Assembly (NCBI RefSeq): GCF_016808335.1
Contig: NC_053136.1
Coordinates: forward strand, 1,532,531 to 1,596,530
Origin: Panicum virgatum
Taxonomy: Eukaryota > Streptophyta > Magnoliopsida > Poales > Poaceae
Length of the DNA stretch: 64,000 nt
Direction of reading: 5' to 3'
Shown: positions 36,500 to 47,702 of the stretch, piece after piece
How positions within the stretch are numbered: position 1 is the first letter of the stretch
Layout of the letters: each line of letters begins with the position of its first letter
The notes under the pieces: model-generated
Told to the model about the DNA's origin: nothing
Database searches by the model: none
Seen by the model: the letters and a program-made list of their open reading frames with translations, nothing else
Position numbers and translations under genes: made by a program

Positions 36500-37590
36500 C
36501 ACTTGGTTCCACATGTACATGTCTTTATTTTATTGAAGGTCCAATTATGTTTCAAAGTGTAAGCTCATCAAAGTTGAACTTTCGGTTCGGCGGCAGACTG
36601 ATAGTGAATCATTGCGAATGTCATAACTCAGTCATCCAGAGTGCGATTGAGGTCCATGAGCTCTTGATGGAAAGCTTATTTGATAAGCTTTCAAATAAAT
36701 CTGGTCCCATCTCAATATCACGTCGGGAAGGCCTCCAAATCATTAAGATATGTTGTTGTTGTTTCTGGTGGGTGTTACGACATTGTCGCGGGCATGTTAT
36801 TCACAGTTTTGACCCTGGCCCAAGTTGGAGAATGCCCTAAATATGTGGAGAGGAGTTTGAAGAGGCCCAAGAACGTCCTCCTCCATGGCCACCACCATAG
36901 GAGACCTGCAAGGCGGCCCAAGTCAAGTTGGAGGCCCATACCAAGTCGACTTTGAGTCCGTTTCGGAATCCAGGAACAACCCTCACTAAAACGGACGCCC
37001 AGGTCTCATACGGAGTCGGATTTGGGTGCACTTTATATGGTTGGAAAGATAATTCCAAGACGCTTCTAATGGAACCAGTGTCAGGGCCAAATTCGTTCGG
37101 AGTCGACAGAAATCGTCGAAACAATTTGATGTATAGAATCTGCCAGGGCGCTGCGCCACCGTTTTTTGGGCTGTTGTCCCTTGTACTGTGTCGGCCCAAG
37201 TGGCCCAAGTGGTGGACGCCCCCTTGGCCACCACCATCAGCCCTAGGACGTCCCTTAGGGTATAAACTCAGTAGCCGCCGCCTAGGATGATTGGGTTTTG
37301 CTCAGATTAATCTGTCAAGAACAGTTTCGCCGTTCATCGGTTTATGAGACCCCAACTTGTGAGATTAATCATTCATTTGCAGAGTTACTTAAATTTAGCT
37401 GCGTTCTTTCGAGTTCTTGCTTGTGTTATCCGTTGCGCTTGCAGGGATTAGCCTTCGTGGCGAGGTCAGCCGGGTTGTGACATGGTTGATAACCAGAGGA
37501 GTTGTGATGCTAAGATTGCAGAGTCAGATCTTGTTGATCTGAAGCCGGATCGGTGTATCGCTCTCCGAACACAATGATAGTTATCTAGAA
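36500..37590 (+). mobile_element. Probable LTR fragment of a second retrotransposon
   Basis: Contains long stretches of the kind found in panicoid Ty3-type LTRs: TGTCGGCCCAAGTGGCCCAAG, CAGCCCTAGGACGTCCCTTAGGGTATAAA (the last part may be its TATA box, about 37258) and GAGATTAATCATTCATTTGC. Neither border is clear and there is no internal domain. Confidence 0.45.
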
Positions 37591-38135
37591 CCAAATGGAA
37601 GATCTGAACCCACATCTCCATTAAAAATGCAGTCGTGTGTATCGATGGAAAGTTCTAATCTGCAATGACCGTGTGTATTATCAGGCAACAAAAGTTTAGG
37701 GGGCAAGATCTGCAATTTAAGATTATAAATACCTAAGTGACACAGCTCAACAAATGTAAGGTCCGGTCATGTACTGTACTCAAGAAATCATGCATATGGA
37801 TGGACGGACGACTTCAACTCAGTTCTCTTCCACTCCACTGCACCATGTCAATTACGGATCGGATCATCCAAATGTGAATTGGCAAAATAGAGGAGACTCG
37901 TCTAGAACCAATTATTAGTTACGAGTAGAAAAGATCATGGATCGAAGGGGTCAAGAAACAGTACGGAAATGGTCTTTTAGTTTTTAATAGGGTTTTATTT
38001 ATAAGACGGGAATCAAATTGTTTCTGCAGATTTTTCCCTGAACTAGCAATCCCCCCTCTGATCACAGATCATTTCGCTTGCACTTACACATGACGAATTG
38101 ACGATACAAATTATTCAGTTCCTCGAGCAGAAGGT

Positions 38136-38640
38136 TTATTCATGGATTCCGACATGCATGCCGGCTAGCAGACGGACGACATGGCCCACGAATACCACCG
38201 CGCCACTGACATCCTCCATGAGGAAGAAGGCGAAGGGGTGATCCGCCACGAAGTCCACAGGGCGATTGGCAGGCCTGGCAGAACCCGCCATCATCATCAC
38301 GGTGCCGCCGCCGGCGGTGCTGCTCTCGTCGACCTTGACGACGCACTGGTGCACCACGGACGACACGACCACCGGCGCGCTCAGCATCCCCGAGAACAAG
38401 CCGCCGGAGCGGCGGAACGGCAGGTCCAGCCCCAGCCTCCGCAGCACCGACCTGCCTGTGCCCGACGCTCCCCCTCATGAACGGCACGCGGACGGCGTGG
38501 TCCGGCGAGGCGTCCAGGTAGAACGGGCCTTCCTAGGTGAAGTCCGGCAGGAATGGGAAGATCCCGCGGCCGGTGAAGTAGACGGCCATGGCGCACCGGA
38601 CACCGGCCTCCCGGTCGTCCCGGCCGGCGAGGACGACGGA
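38136..38640 (-). pseudogene. Serpin pseudogene fragment
   Basis: On the minus strand 38447-38136 encodes a serpin C-terminus: [10 protein letters not shown], then [15 protein letters not shown] (the strand before the reactive centre loop) and [21 protein letters not shown]. Upstream in another frame (about 38600-38460) is the serpin-like AVYFTGRGIFPF and [11 protein letters not shown]. An in-frame TAG at 38535-38533 interrupts this part, a frameshift separates the two parts near 38450, and about 90 residues normally lying between PFM and the LGL helix are absent. It is therefore a broken, internally deleted copy. It lies next to hairpin copy 3. Confidence 0.8.
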
Positions 38641-39240
38641 TTGAGCCCGCGAGGCCGAGGAAGGCGACGACCTTGGTCGCGCCGCGCGAGGACGGTGGAC
38701 ACCTGGCGATGCCTGTGACTAGTCACGTCGATCCTGACCGTAGGCGGCTGATCCAACGGCCTGGATAGGCCAAGGGGTGGACGGTATTTCATTTACCGTC
38801 CACCCCCGACCCAAAATCAAATACCGTCCTCCCGGAGTCCGCCATCCGTCGTCGCGCGGAGCTCGGCGGAGGTGTCCGGCAGCCGGAATCACACGTTCCC
38901 GCACCCGACCTCGCCCGGCCGGCGGCCGGTGGCGTCGTCGCTGACGGGAGTCCTTGGCTCCGTGCCCGCTTCGCACTCTAGCAGCAGCAGCGCGGGCCGT
39001 GCATGCCACCTGGCGTGGCGCGCCACCGGCGTCATGCGTGTGCGTGCCGCGGGACCTCCAGCCCTTGCGATGGCAATGGAGCACTCCGACGAAGCCGCCG
39101 GAGTGTTGGCGGCGGCCGTCCGGTGTGGTGCAAGGTGTAGCACGCGGGTGGGTGCCGAGGACGGAGTGCGGGGCGGAGATGGTGGAGGCGTTCAAGAGTC
39201 AAGACGGCTGGAGTCGAGCCACGAGCCTCGCCTTCTGCTT
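38640..39240. repeat. GC-rich hairpin-bearing unit (second block, copy 3)
   Basis: Contains hairpin copy 3 and the motif GACGAAGCCGCCGGAGTG near 39080. That is followed by GTCCGGTGTGGTGCAAGGTGTAGCAC and GGTGGGTGCCGAGGA, which recur near 41140-41180. It directly abuts the serpin fragment. Confidence 0.55.
38776..38804. repeat. Hairpin copy 3
   Basis: Same perfect 11-bp arms and TTTCATT loop, preceded by GGCTGATCCAACGG. The following second foldback is degraded (CCAAAATCAAATACCGTCC). Confidence 0.9.
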
Positions 39241-40201
39241 TCTGACCGTGATACTACTAGCGTGACTGCTAAATGCTTACAAAATACTCCATGGAATCCA
39301 TGCTTGCGTAGAGCAGGTTGCTTCCACTCATTCATGAACATGAGACAGCAGATACGGTGCAAACTCGACAGCAGATACAGCAAATGCATGCATTATTCAG
39401 GCATTATTGTTTCAGAGTTTTGTAGGGGTTAGATACAGTGCCATGATGAACAGCAGATACAGTGCAAACTCGACAGATCGAAATTGGACCACCCTAAACA
39501 GAGATAACTTGTTCAGATCAAACAACTTGCTAGGTTTCTCTTTTCTTGAAGAAAATGAAAAGCAACCGGCAAGAATTCTGCCGGGCATGTACTGAAGGAG
39601 GAAAAACAACTTTCCAGGTTTTCCAGTCTCTTCAAATGTCGATGCTGAACTGATGAACTTCCCCATCTCCTCTGGCCTCTGGGATGGCACTCATCTCCAG
39701 TCAGCACTGACTCACCAGCATGTGCCTCCAAGAACTCCATCAGATCTTGATCAACTCCAAAATTAATCTATCCAGGTACGTGTACTGGTGACCATCAGGT
39801 TCCAAAACTAATCCATCACCGGCTTCTAGACCGCACACCTCGTCCCTAATGTCTCCGGACTCCGGTTCGGCCGTTTCGGCGGCCATTGCTGGACGACGGT
39901 GCCAGGGCTCAACTCACTCGACGAAACTCTGCGCAGCCCTTGGCGTGCTTCCCATGGGCGCCGGCTCGGACGGAGCTGCGGCTGTCGCCTGTCGGACAGA
40001 CGCCGCCGTGGCCAGGTCGCCCCCACCGAATGAAATCGCCGCCTGTACATGCTTCCTGGTCGCCGGACCCCGAGCGACCCTCGATGCGAGCGCGTCGTGC
40101 GCCCGCGGGGAGAAGGCGACGACCTGGTCGCGCTGCCTCCGCGACTTGTCAAGGCAATCTCCGCCGTAGGAAGCTGATCCAACGGTCTGTATAGGCCTAG
40201 G

Positions 40202-40230
40202 GGTGGACGGTATTTCATTTACCGTCCACC
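40202..40230. repeat. Hairpin copy 4
   Basis: Identical foldback, preceded by AGCTGATCCAACGG. It is followed by CGGACGGTAGATGGAACACCGTCCACCCC, an almost complete second hairpin with arms GGACGGT and ACCGTCC. Confidence 0.9.
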
Positions 40231-40835
40231 CGGACGGTAGATGGAACACCGTCCACCCCAGGCCAGCAGTCGGACGTCCACGCCGGGCGGGGGATCCTCG
40301 AAGAGAAATCATCCATGGCCTTCCGGCCGCGAAACTCCTGGAACCCTCGCCGTCTGGGCGCGCAGCACGACGTTCTGCGCGCTCAGTGACCGGCCGGGCC
40401 GACAAGCGCGGGCAAGCTAAGTGTCGGCCGGCGTGCGAGGCGAGCAGCAGCATCGATGGCGAGCATCTTTCTCCTCCTCGAGCATAAGCAATCCTGACCT
40501 CCGCCGCAGCTGCTGCCAATGGGCGCTGGACGGGCGCGCGGCAGAAGCAGCTCGTGCTCCAGGCGTGCACGGCGCCCGGGGAAGAGGCTGCGCTCTGGGC
40601 GGCGACGCGGATGCCGCGGTGCTCGCACGGACGAACTGCAGGCGCGGAATCCTCTTCTTCCTGGGCGGCGTCGGGGCTCACCGCCGGCCGATGCCGGTGC
40701 AGTGCATCGCGGCGGGCGGGGAGCGGCCGGCAGCCCAGTGGACAGCGCGCGCGGGCTGTGGGGACTGGGGAGGCGACTATTCAGATCAATCTCCGCGCGT
40801 ACGAGGCTGATCCAAAAACCAGGAGGAGCCCAAGA

Positions 40836-40864
40836 GGTGGACGGTATTTCATTTACCGTCCACC
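40836..40864. repeat. Hairpin copy 5
   Basis: Identical foldback 634 bp after copy 4, preceded by GAGGCTGATCCAA. It is followed by GCGGACGGCAAATCGAATAG and CGTCCACCCC, again a second partial foldback. Confidence 0.9.
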
Positions 40865-41829
40865 CCGCGGACGGCAAATCGAATAGCGTCCACCCCAGAC
40901 TCGGTGTTCCTCGCCGCGCGCCGCTCGCTCGGACGCCGGCTCCCATTCTGCGTCAGCCGGCGACCGGATCTCCATGTTCCCGCACACGTACGGACGGTGC
41001 GGCGTGGCAGCGGCGTCGGCGGGGACCCCCTTCCCGCATAACGGGGCATTGCCGCCGGCAACGACGACGGGGCTTGGAAGAAGTGCGAGGGGGAAGGAGC
41101 TCGTCGACGAGGTCGCCGGAGTGAAGGTCGCAGCCGCCTTCCGGTGCAGGGTGTAGCGCTCGGGTGGGTGCCGAGGAGCTAGGAGATGATGGATGCAGGT
41201 GCGAGTGGACATGCCAGCCCGGCCCTGCTCCGCCTCGCAGCGGCGACGAGCGTTGGCCGCGACACCCTGCACCAGAAGGCGGCCGCGAAGGTCCATGCTT
41301 GATCGTGGTCGTGAAGGTCTGACGACACCCCCCCCCCCCAGCTCGGGCTGCCGAATGTCCGGCGCCATCAATGACGACCGCGCCGTCGTGACCTCACCGA
41401 ACAGCGAGCTTGCCAGGCATGGAGCGGCGCGGCTCGCCGCGCCGGCCGCGTCCTGCTCATGCTGCAAGGTACAGCACAACGCCTCGGTGGCGTCCGTCAG
41501 TCCCGCGAGCGTCCACGGCCTGCGCTGTCGATCATCATCCTGCCTTTCAGGACCCATCGGACAACAAATACATGCATTCAGACATTATCTGTTCACCTAC
41601 ACATCACTCGCGATTCAGTCTGCTTTGCTCTTGGATAAGCATGCAATTCCATGACGAGAATAATAGACTGATACTCTTGTACACCCTTAGCCGCATACAG
41701 TTGCATTGGCTGAGATTGATTATTGGTTGATCGAGTTCAGTTGCCACTTGGTAGATACCCATTGACATTTGAGGAGTGACTAGAATAAGAATGCTTGTCC
41801 TAGACAGAATAAGAATACATGTAGCAGAC

Positions 41830-43260
41830 TGTCCTAGACATGTGTACCATACGTATGCATGATTGCATTCAGTGTTCGATGTTCCACACACAACCCAAAG
41901 GCATTAAGCTGATTATCCGTCACCATGACAAGGTGAACCTGGGCGAAAATAAAAACTGAATTTATGATGCAACAAAGGAGTGCACAATAACACAACTGCC
42001 TTGTTCCCGGCAAATTCTTTTGTTTAACATGACAGCTGCCAACATTCAGCGTAGCATATGAACCTCCAGGTATATTTTTTAGATGGATATTCAGACATGT
42101 AGAGCAAATCTGAAGATCCTCTGGTGACCAAAGGGGAAGCATCATCGTCAACAAAAGGTCCGTGCATTCAGGTTACGCGAGCCCCTTCCTTTGCAAGAGA
42201 TCCCAAACTCTTCTCAACGATTAACCCTGCAATGACTTAATTGAAGCATAAAGCAGAAAAAATGTAGCAATCAGAGCTGCAGAAATGCTGTTGAACTGCC
42301 CGTCATGGAAAAGGCATTTCAGTTCATAGGAAATTAGTCATTATCTCTCCACTAGCCCTACAAGACATGGTATGTATTCCTTTGGCAATGGGACTAGAAG
42401 CTGATGGGAATCGCTAAACTGAATGGCAACTTATTCCCAGGTTGGGAAGATAACAGAGCCCTATAAGGTCTTGGCGAATATTACTCCTACAGGGAAATGT
42501 TAACTGATCATGGAGTTCAAACCTACACTTGCCTGTGATTCCGGGTCAAGTTGTTGGATGCTGCAGGAAAAATCAAGACATCAATGCCAACTTAGCCTTG
42601 TAATCTTGCATGATTTTACCTAAGGGCATACCATTAGATATGGTAACAGGACACCATATATGCTACAGCTAAAATCCCATCGTAGTAATTCTTCCATCAG
42701 TACATGATAAATAATATGCTCCATTTTGTTATTAACTACTGCCTACTATGATTCAATTTAAGTTCATTTACTGACATCCATTCAACACATTTCCAGCAGT
42801 ACCTTGCACTTTTCATGGTGATCATTGAAAACAAATCATTCAACACAGGAAGAACATAACTTCTTTGTTTTCAAGCATTTCCCAGAGAGATAAACATAAT
42901 ATACGTTTGTTTACACCAATTCACTACATACCATAGCAAGCAAAACTTGGTACAGAACAATAGAATAGCTTTGTGCCATTTCTGCATCTAAATAACTCAA
43001 GTTACAATTATTTTTTTTCAGGACATCCCTTTCCTACATTTCGGATGAGTAAGAAACAGCACGATCAGTCCCCAAAAATATAGCCTCAATTCAAATGCAC
43101 TTGCAACTTTTCACTGCATCACAACAAATTGAACCTGTCAATGTTTCACTAAATGAAGGGCAGAACTGGCTTATACTCTTAAGTGTCATGAAGCGCAAAA
43201 TTCAGAATAGTCCTCTGACAATAACTATAAATTTATGGCACAGTGCAGATAAGGGAAGTG
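41830..43260. repeat. Segmental duplicate B (matches 32160-32640 and 48860-49720)
   Basis: The left part repeats segment A. The right part (42590-43180) matches the 3' flank of the PPR gene: CCTTGTAATCTTGCATG, CTAAGGGCATACCATTAGATATG, GCCTACTATGATTCA and ATGTTTCACTAAATGAAGGG occur in the same order at 49140-49650. The PPR coding part is not present at the expected position. Confidence 0.8.
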
Positions 43261-43261
43261 A

Positions 43262-43460
43262 ACTGCCATCACGTTCCACAAATTTCATGATACATACCAC
43301 AGAATAACAATAAGAAAATCCAACCACTGCATGCGTCAGGACTCACTACAGTTGTTTTACCATGTAGCCATAACTGCCATCATATTCCACAAATTTCATG
43401 ATCCATACCACGGAATAACAATCAGAAAATCCAAACTCTGTGTGTCGGGACTCATTACAG
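43262..43460. repeat. Imperfect tandem duplication, about 110 bp per unit
   Basis: CCACAAATTTCATGATACAT, CCACAGAATAACAATAAGAA and the following AATCCAA at 43276-43323 recur at 43388-43434 with a few changes. Each is followed by CGGGACTCA/CAGGACTCA and a TTACAG/CTACAG. Confidence 0.75.
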
Positions 43461-43712
43461 ATAAGCTGAGAACCGGGCCTGATTTTCTTTTTAAAGAAGA
43501 AACTATCAAACCATATTTAAGATGAGGTGATGGTTTGCAACATTAATAATATTGAAAGTGAATTTTAATTGAATCTATGCGAGTATAAGAATTAATAGCA
43601 TATTCACACTTACTATTGGCATGCACATCACCAGCTAGGAAAATACAATTATATCCAGAAGAAACACGTTCACCAGAACAATAAAAAGTATTCACACAAA
43701 ACTCATTACTGG

Positions 43713-44527
43713 CTAAATGACATCCTCAGCTTCTCCCTGGCACCCAAATCCCTCTGCTAATCTTGGCTTCTTGGACTCTCGTTCACCTTCATTGGGGAGT
43801 TGATGTTGTCCATCAGTTGCAAGTTTCTTGTCATCAACCATCACCTGAATACCAATTGATGTTACAAAGCTTAGTCAGCAGAACTAACTAAAAGCACTGA
43901 GCAAATCAAATGAGAAACTTTTGTCATCACTAGCTCTAGTATTTTTAACACATGGAATTTAATTAAACCACTATTACCTTCAGTATCTCCTGACCTCCCC
44001 CCTTCTCGTCCTCCTCAGCTTCATCCACCTCATCATCTTCATCGCCATCAACCTTGTCCACCTCGTAATCATACTCCTCATCTTCATCCTCCTCGGCCAC
44101 TCCCCAGGAGGAATCATGCTTCCTGAATAATTCCAGATTCTGAATACATATTACAGGGTGTCTGTTAGTATTTATTGCAGGGATAGTTTGGGAATAAATC
44201 TGTACAACAACTATAATAAGGGTTAACCAAATTGCACAGTATTCAGGTCTAACCACCCGTCTTTGAGTTTACAGAAAGTTAACAACGCAGAGGTAGTGCA
44301 AGATCTGCCACAGAGGGGCCAGCAATTGAACGAACCTTTTTCGTGATTTCAATCTGTTCCATGACCGGGTAATGACGAAGGGAAGACATGAAGGCAGCGG
44401 CGGCAGAGATGTCGTACTTGAGGAAGAAGCTAACAGCGTCATCAGAAAACGGCTCTAACTTTCTGCAGGACGGAAGGGTGGAACCCGTGGCACCGCCGTT
44501 GCTTTCGCCTGGCCGGCTGCTTGCCAT
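43713..44527 (-). CDS. Small acidic protein, three exons, 161 aa
   Basis: Minus-strand exons 44336-44527, 43978-44139 and 43713-43844 join in frame across GT-AG introns, giving 161 residues. The first exon encodes MASSRPGESNGG and then an amphipathic region with FFLKYDISAAAAFMSSLRHYP. The second is dominated by Asp/Glu runs such as EEDEDEEYDYEV, and the third has a basic SKKPRL that could be a nuclear localisation signal. This composition suggests a nuclear acidic protein, but I do not recognise the family. The ATG at 44527 is the first in frame; GC-rich sequence upstream would be the promoter. Because splice sites, frame and composition agree, I think it is a real gene. Confidence 0.7.
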
Positions 44528-44849
44528 GGTTTCCTGCCTCAGATCGATGGAAGCAGATGCGTCGGCGGCTAGCGTGGAGGGAGGCCGCTCGTACCTATAC
44601 TGGCCTTGAATGCGCGTGAGTGGGTTTGGGGCCGAAAGCCACGGACGGCCCAGTAAGGCCAGCCCAAATAAGAAAATCTGAATGTTACCATGACGGGCAA
44701 CGTTAAGCTTACCAAATGAATTTATACTATTTTATTATACTATAAGAAACTAAAATAATTGAAACATTTTTGATCTCACCTTTTACATTGAATCCACTGT
44801 GCAGGTCAAAGAGGTGGGGCATGGTGTGACCAAAGAAAATTGATGAATG

Positions 44850-46060
44850 TAAAATGTTTCTGCCGATTTCACCTTACTTTTTTCACCGAGCAACACCGCT
44901 TACCCGTCCGTTGATCACGGTTCAATCTGTCAATCACTGTCTCCCTTCTCTCTCTGAAGCCGCTCTAATCACGCGCTGTCCTTCCTCGGTTCCTCCCAAT
45001 CCGCCTCATGCATCTCCGCTTCCCAATTCGCTGCCCCCGTCTCCTCCCCATTTCTTCCTCCCAATCCGCGCTCCCGGACGCCAGAACCTGCCTCCCTCGC
45101 GTGCCGCTGCCGAGCTATCGCGCTCGCGCTCCCCGCCGTGCGCGGCCCAGCCTCGTCTCGCTCATCGAGCCCACCGCCAAATCCACGACGCCGTGCGCAC
45201 CTGCTCCTGGCGCCGTCGCTGGGAGTCAACCCCGGCATCCGCATCTTCTGGAGCTCCGCTGCAGCCGCCGCACCCCCGGCCGCCATCGACGCCATCCTTG
45301 CACAGTACGCATGCCCCGTACACGACTTCTGCTATTGGGAGATCCCTCCGTGCTCGCATTTGTCTTTTTCGTATTGTGCCTGGATTGTGGATGCTAATTT
45401 GTTTAGAATCACATGCTCAGTGCTTAATGCTCTATGTCCCTGATGTGATTGATAGAATCACGTGCTCAGTGCTTAATGCTCTATGTCCCTGATGTGATTG
45501 ATAGAATCACGTGCTCAGTGCTTAATGCTCTATGTCCCTGAAGTGTTTGATAGAATGCCGCTAAGGTGAATTTGCATGGGATTAAAAGTATGTGGTGTCA
45601 GTGTCTCTCTCTTGCTTCCAATAATATCAATTGGTCACTAGATACCTTGCTGTTTGCTATGTTTCCTGAAAATGCCATCTATAATTTGCCATGTATATTG
45701 AAGGTACAATGTGGCCCAGGATGCGAATGTGATGGGCGTGAAGCATATATGCAGGTACTTTGGTGCTGTTTCGAACATGATTGTTCGCAATATCATGGGA
45801 ATTGTACTGTCTCTTGTGCTTCCAGCTTCACTTTACAATCAATTTGTAGAAGCTTGCCTCGCATCCTGCATTTCTGAACTAAAATGGCAAATCTATTCTG
45901 CTTTCAGGAGATTATGGAACTGCAAGTGCCGCACATGCAGTAGGCACTATAATGGAATGTTTGTTGGTTGTTCTGTAATGTTTTACATTTGTTTCATGAA
46001 GCAAATCACAATTGCTGAGTCCAACAATCCTGTCATTGCAGAGCATAGGTGACTTAAAAG
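44850..46060 (+). CDS. Possible gene fragment, unresolved exons
   Basis: A GC-rich stretch (45000-45300) opens in a frame ending PSLGVNPGIRIFWSSAAAAA and then IDAILAQ at a GT donor near 45308. About 400 bases later an exon 45704-45754 continues in frame as YNVAQDANVMGVKHICR. A further plausible exon near 45908-45962 reads GDYGTASAAHAVGTIMEC, but the frame does not join cleanly. No family was recognised and no complete start-to-stop model could be built. It may be a real gene whose later exons I missed, or a decayed one. Confidence 0.3.
45408..45555 (+). repeat. Minisatellite, 49-bp unit, three copies
   Basis: AGAATCACGTGCTCAGTGC, continuing TTAATGCTCTATGTCCCTGA, is repeated at about 45408, 45457 and 45506 with one or two differences (the first has CACATG for CACGTG). 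Confidence 0.9.
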
Positions 46061-47690
46061 CCTGGTGTAGTCACACAGAAATGCAGCACGCGCATCCATC
46101 CATTCAAGATTGATGCAGTTTTGGAGTAGATAACATACCGCTAGCCATGAGAATGTTAAATAGAATTGCTTTCAGAGTAAGGACGTTTGGTTTACATGTC
46201 AATATTTTTTTTCTGAATAATGGCAATGCTAGAAATATCTCTTGTTGTTAATATTTATGAGAAATAATGTTCCAGTACAACTATATGTCCCAGCATTAAT
46301 GCACTAGCGCTATACAGATTCTCAAATAACTGGAGGTTGTTTTCAGTATAAAGTTTGATCCAACATTTCAAAAAATGTTCTAGAAGTTGATAACCTTATT
46401 TTTTTGGACTTTCTCAGGATCATCCATATATACTGTAGTTGTTTCGAAAGAGAAATGCAGAAAGCAAGACTTTTGAGATGGATTAGTTTTTTGTTATAAC
46501 ATGCTGAAGTGCATTTCAGATTCATAAGTGCTTAGAAAACAGATAATTAATTATAACAAAAGCAATTTGTTGTTTGAGATGTTAGCTCTCATGTCTAAAT
46601 CGCTTTAGATTGAATGACTTTGATCTATATACACAATTGTCAATCCGTATTTACTCCTGCTCTAAACCAATCGGCATTGTAAAAAAATATTGAATGAACA
46701 TATTCTGTTCTATCTATTAGCATGGCACTTTCTGTTGTATTTATAACTTTATTAGTAAGTGCAAATGTTCTGAAATAGTGACAAAGTTATTCTCCTTTCT
46801 TTTAACTTCAGGTTTGTCAAATTGGTTGAGTTATTGCCAGGATGATCTAAACTATGTGATAGTGGGTCCATGACAAGCTAGATGAAATAATTCATACTGC
46901 CTCTGACAGTCTGCTAGCATGGTCTTGATAAAAATAGGATGATTCTATGGCTTGATGCCCTTCTATATGCTTTCTAAATACCATCGCACACTGTTTATTT
47001 TCTTATTGTAATGGACAATAATAAAAGATTTTCTGAAATGACCTATATTTGGTTTAGTACCATTGCACATTGTTTACCGCATTGATATAGCATATTTTCC
47101 ATTTCAGATGGGTTAGTATCACCTCTGAGAATGTTTCATTTGTTAACATTCTTTTGTACAAAGTGGTCAGCTTCATCAGAGGGAGAAGAGCCTCTCCGGG
47201 GCTAGAAAAGTCCTGAAGGTTGGCCTGACACCCATGAATTTTTTTCTCGGCCAGCAGCACCTACTTAGGGCCAGCAGCGTCTGGGTGTATTTGATGGAGT
47301 GTGAGCCAATGAATGACATATTTTTGTGCAAGACCGGGGTTAGAATCCTGGGTGGTTGGCCCCACTACTGGGTGTCCAAGTTCAACCACTACATTATCCA
47401 TGCATTTGCTAATAAATGCTATATAAGTTTATAGATGTTGATTCTCCACTTCCTGGTATTTCCTTCCAATTTGGAAATATGACTTGTATTGTTATGCTTC
47501 AGACCCTTCTACTATTTGGTTGTGAAGTCAGAAATATTACTTCAGAATGATTCCAATTCTGATGTCAGAAATATTTCCTTCCAATTTGGAAATATTGTAT
47601 TGTTATGTCTACAATTTCAAAATTTTCATACTGTTGGTAATAGTTGGAATATATGGAACCAATTCTGACTACTTGATTCTTTTTCTTTCT
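46060..47690. other. No supported gene
   Basis: AT-rich intron-like or intergenic sequence. It holds short duplications such as CCTTCCAATTTGGAAATA (47460 and 47578). Nothing codes convincingly. Confidence 0.4.
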
Positions 47691-47702
47691 TTCAACCTGT
47701 AG

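Larger units (their letters stand above)
39820..41560. repeat. GC-rich hairpin-bearing units (third block, copies 4 and 5)
   Basis: A 1.7-kb GC-rich stretch with hairpins at 40202 and 40836. It shares GAAGGCGACGACCTxGGTCGCGC with the unit at 38665, and GACGAGGTCGCCGGAGTGAAGG and GGTGGGTGCCGAGGAG with the other blocks. Many frames are open on both strands because of base composition. No domain was recognised. Confidence 0.5.

Noticed and set aside
29751..40864. Helitron 3' termini as explanation for the hairpins
   Set aside because: A Helitron end needs a short hairpin followed within about 10 bases by CTRR and a T at the target. Here CCCC or a second foldback follows each hairpin.
47210..47410. 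SINE at 47.2-47.4 kb
   Set aside because: AGACCGGGGTTAGAATCC is only loosely B-box-like, with no A box at the correct distance.
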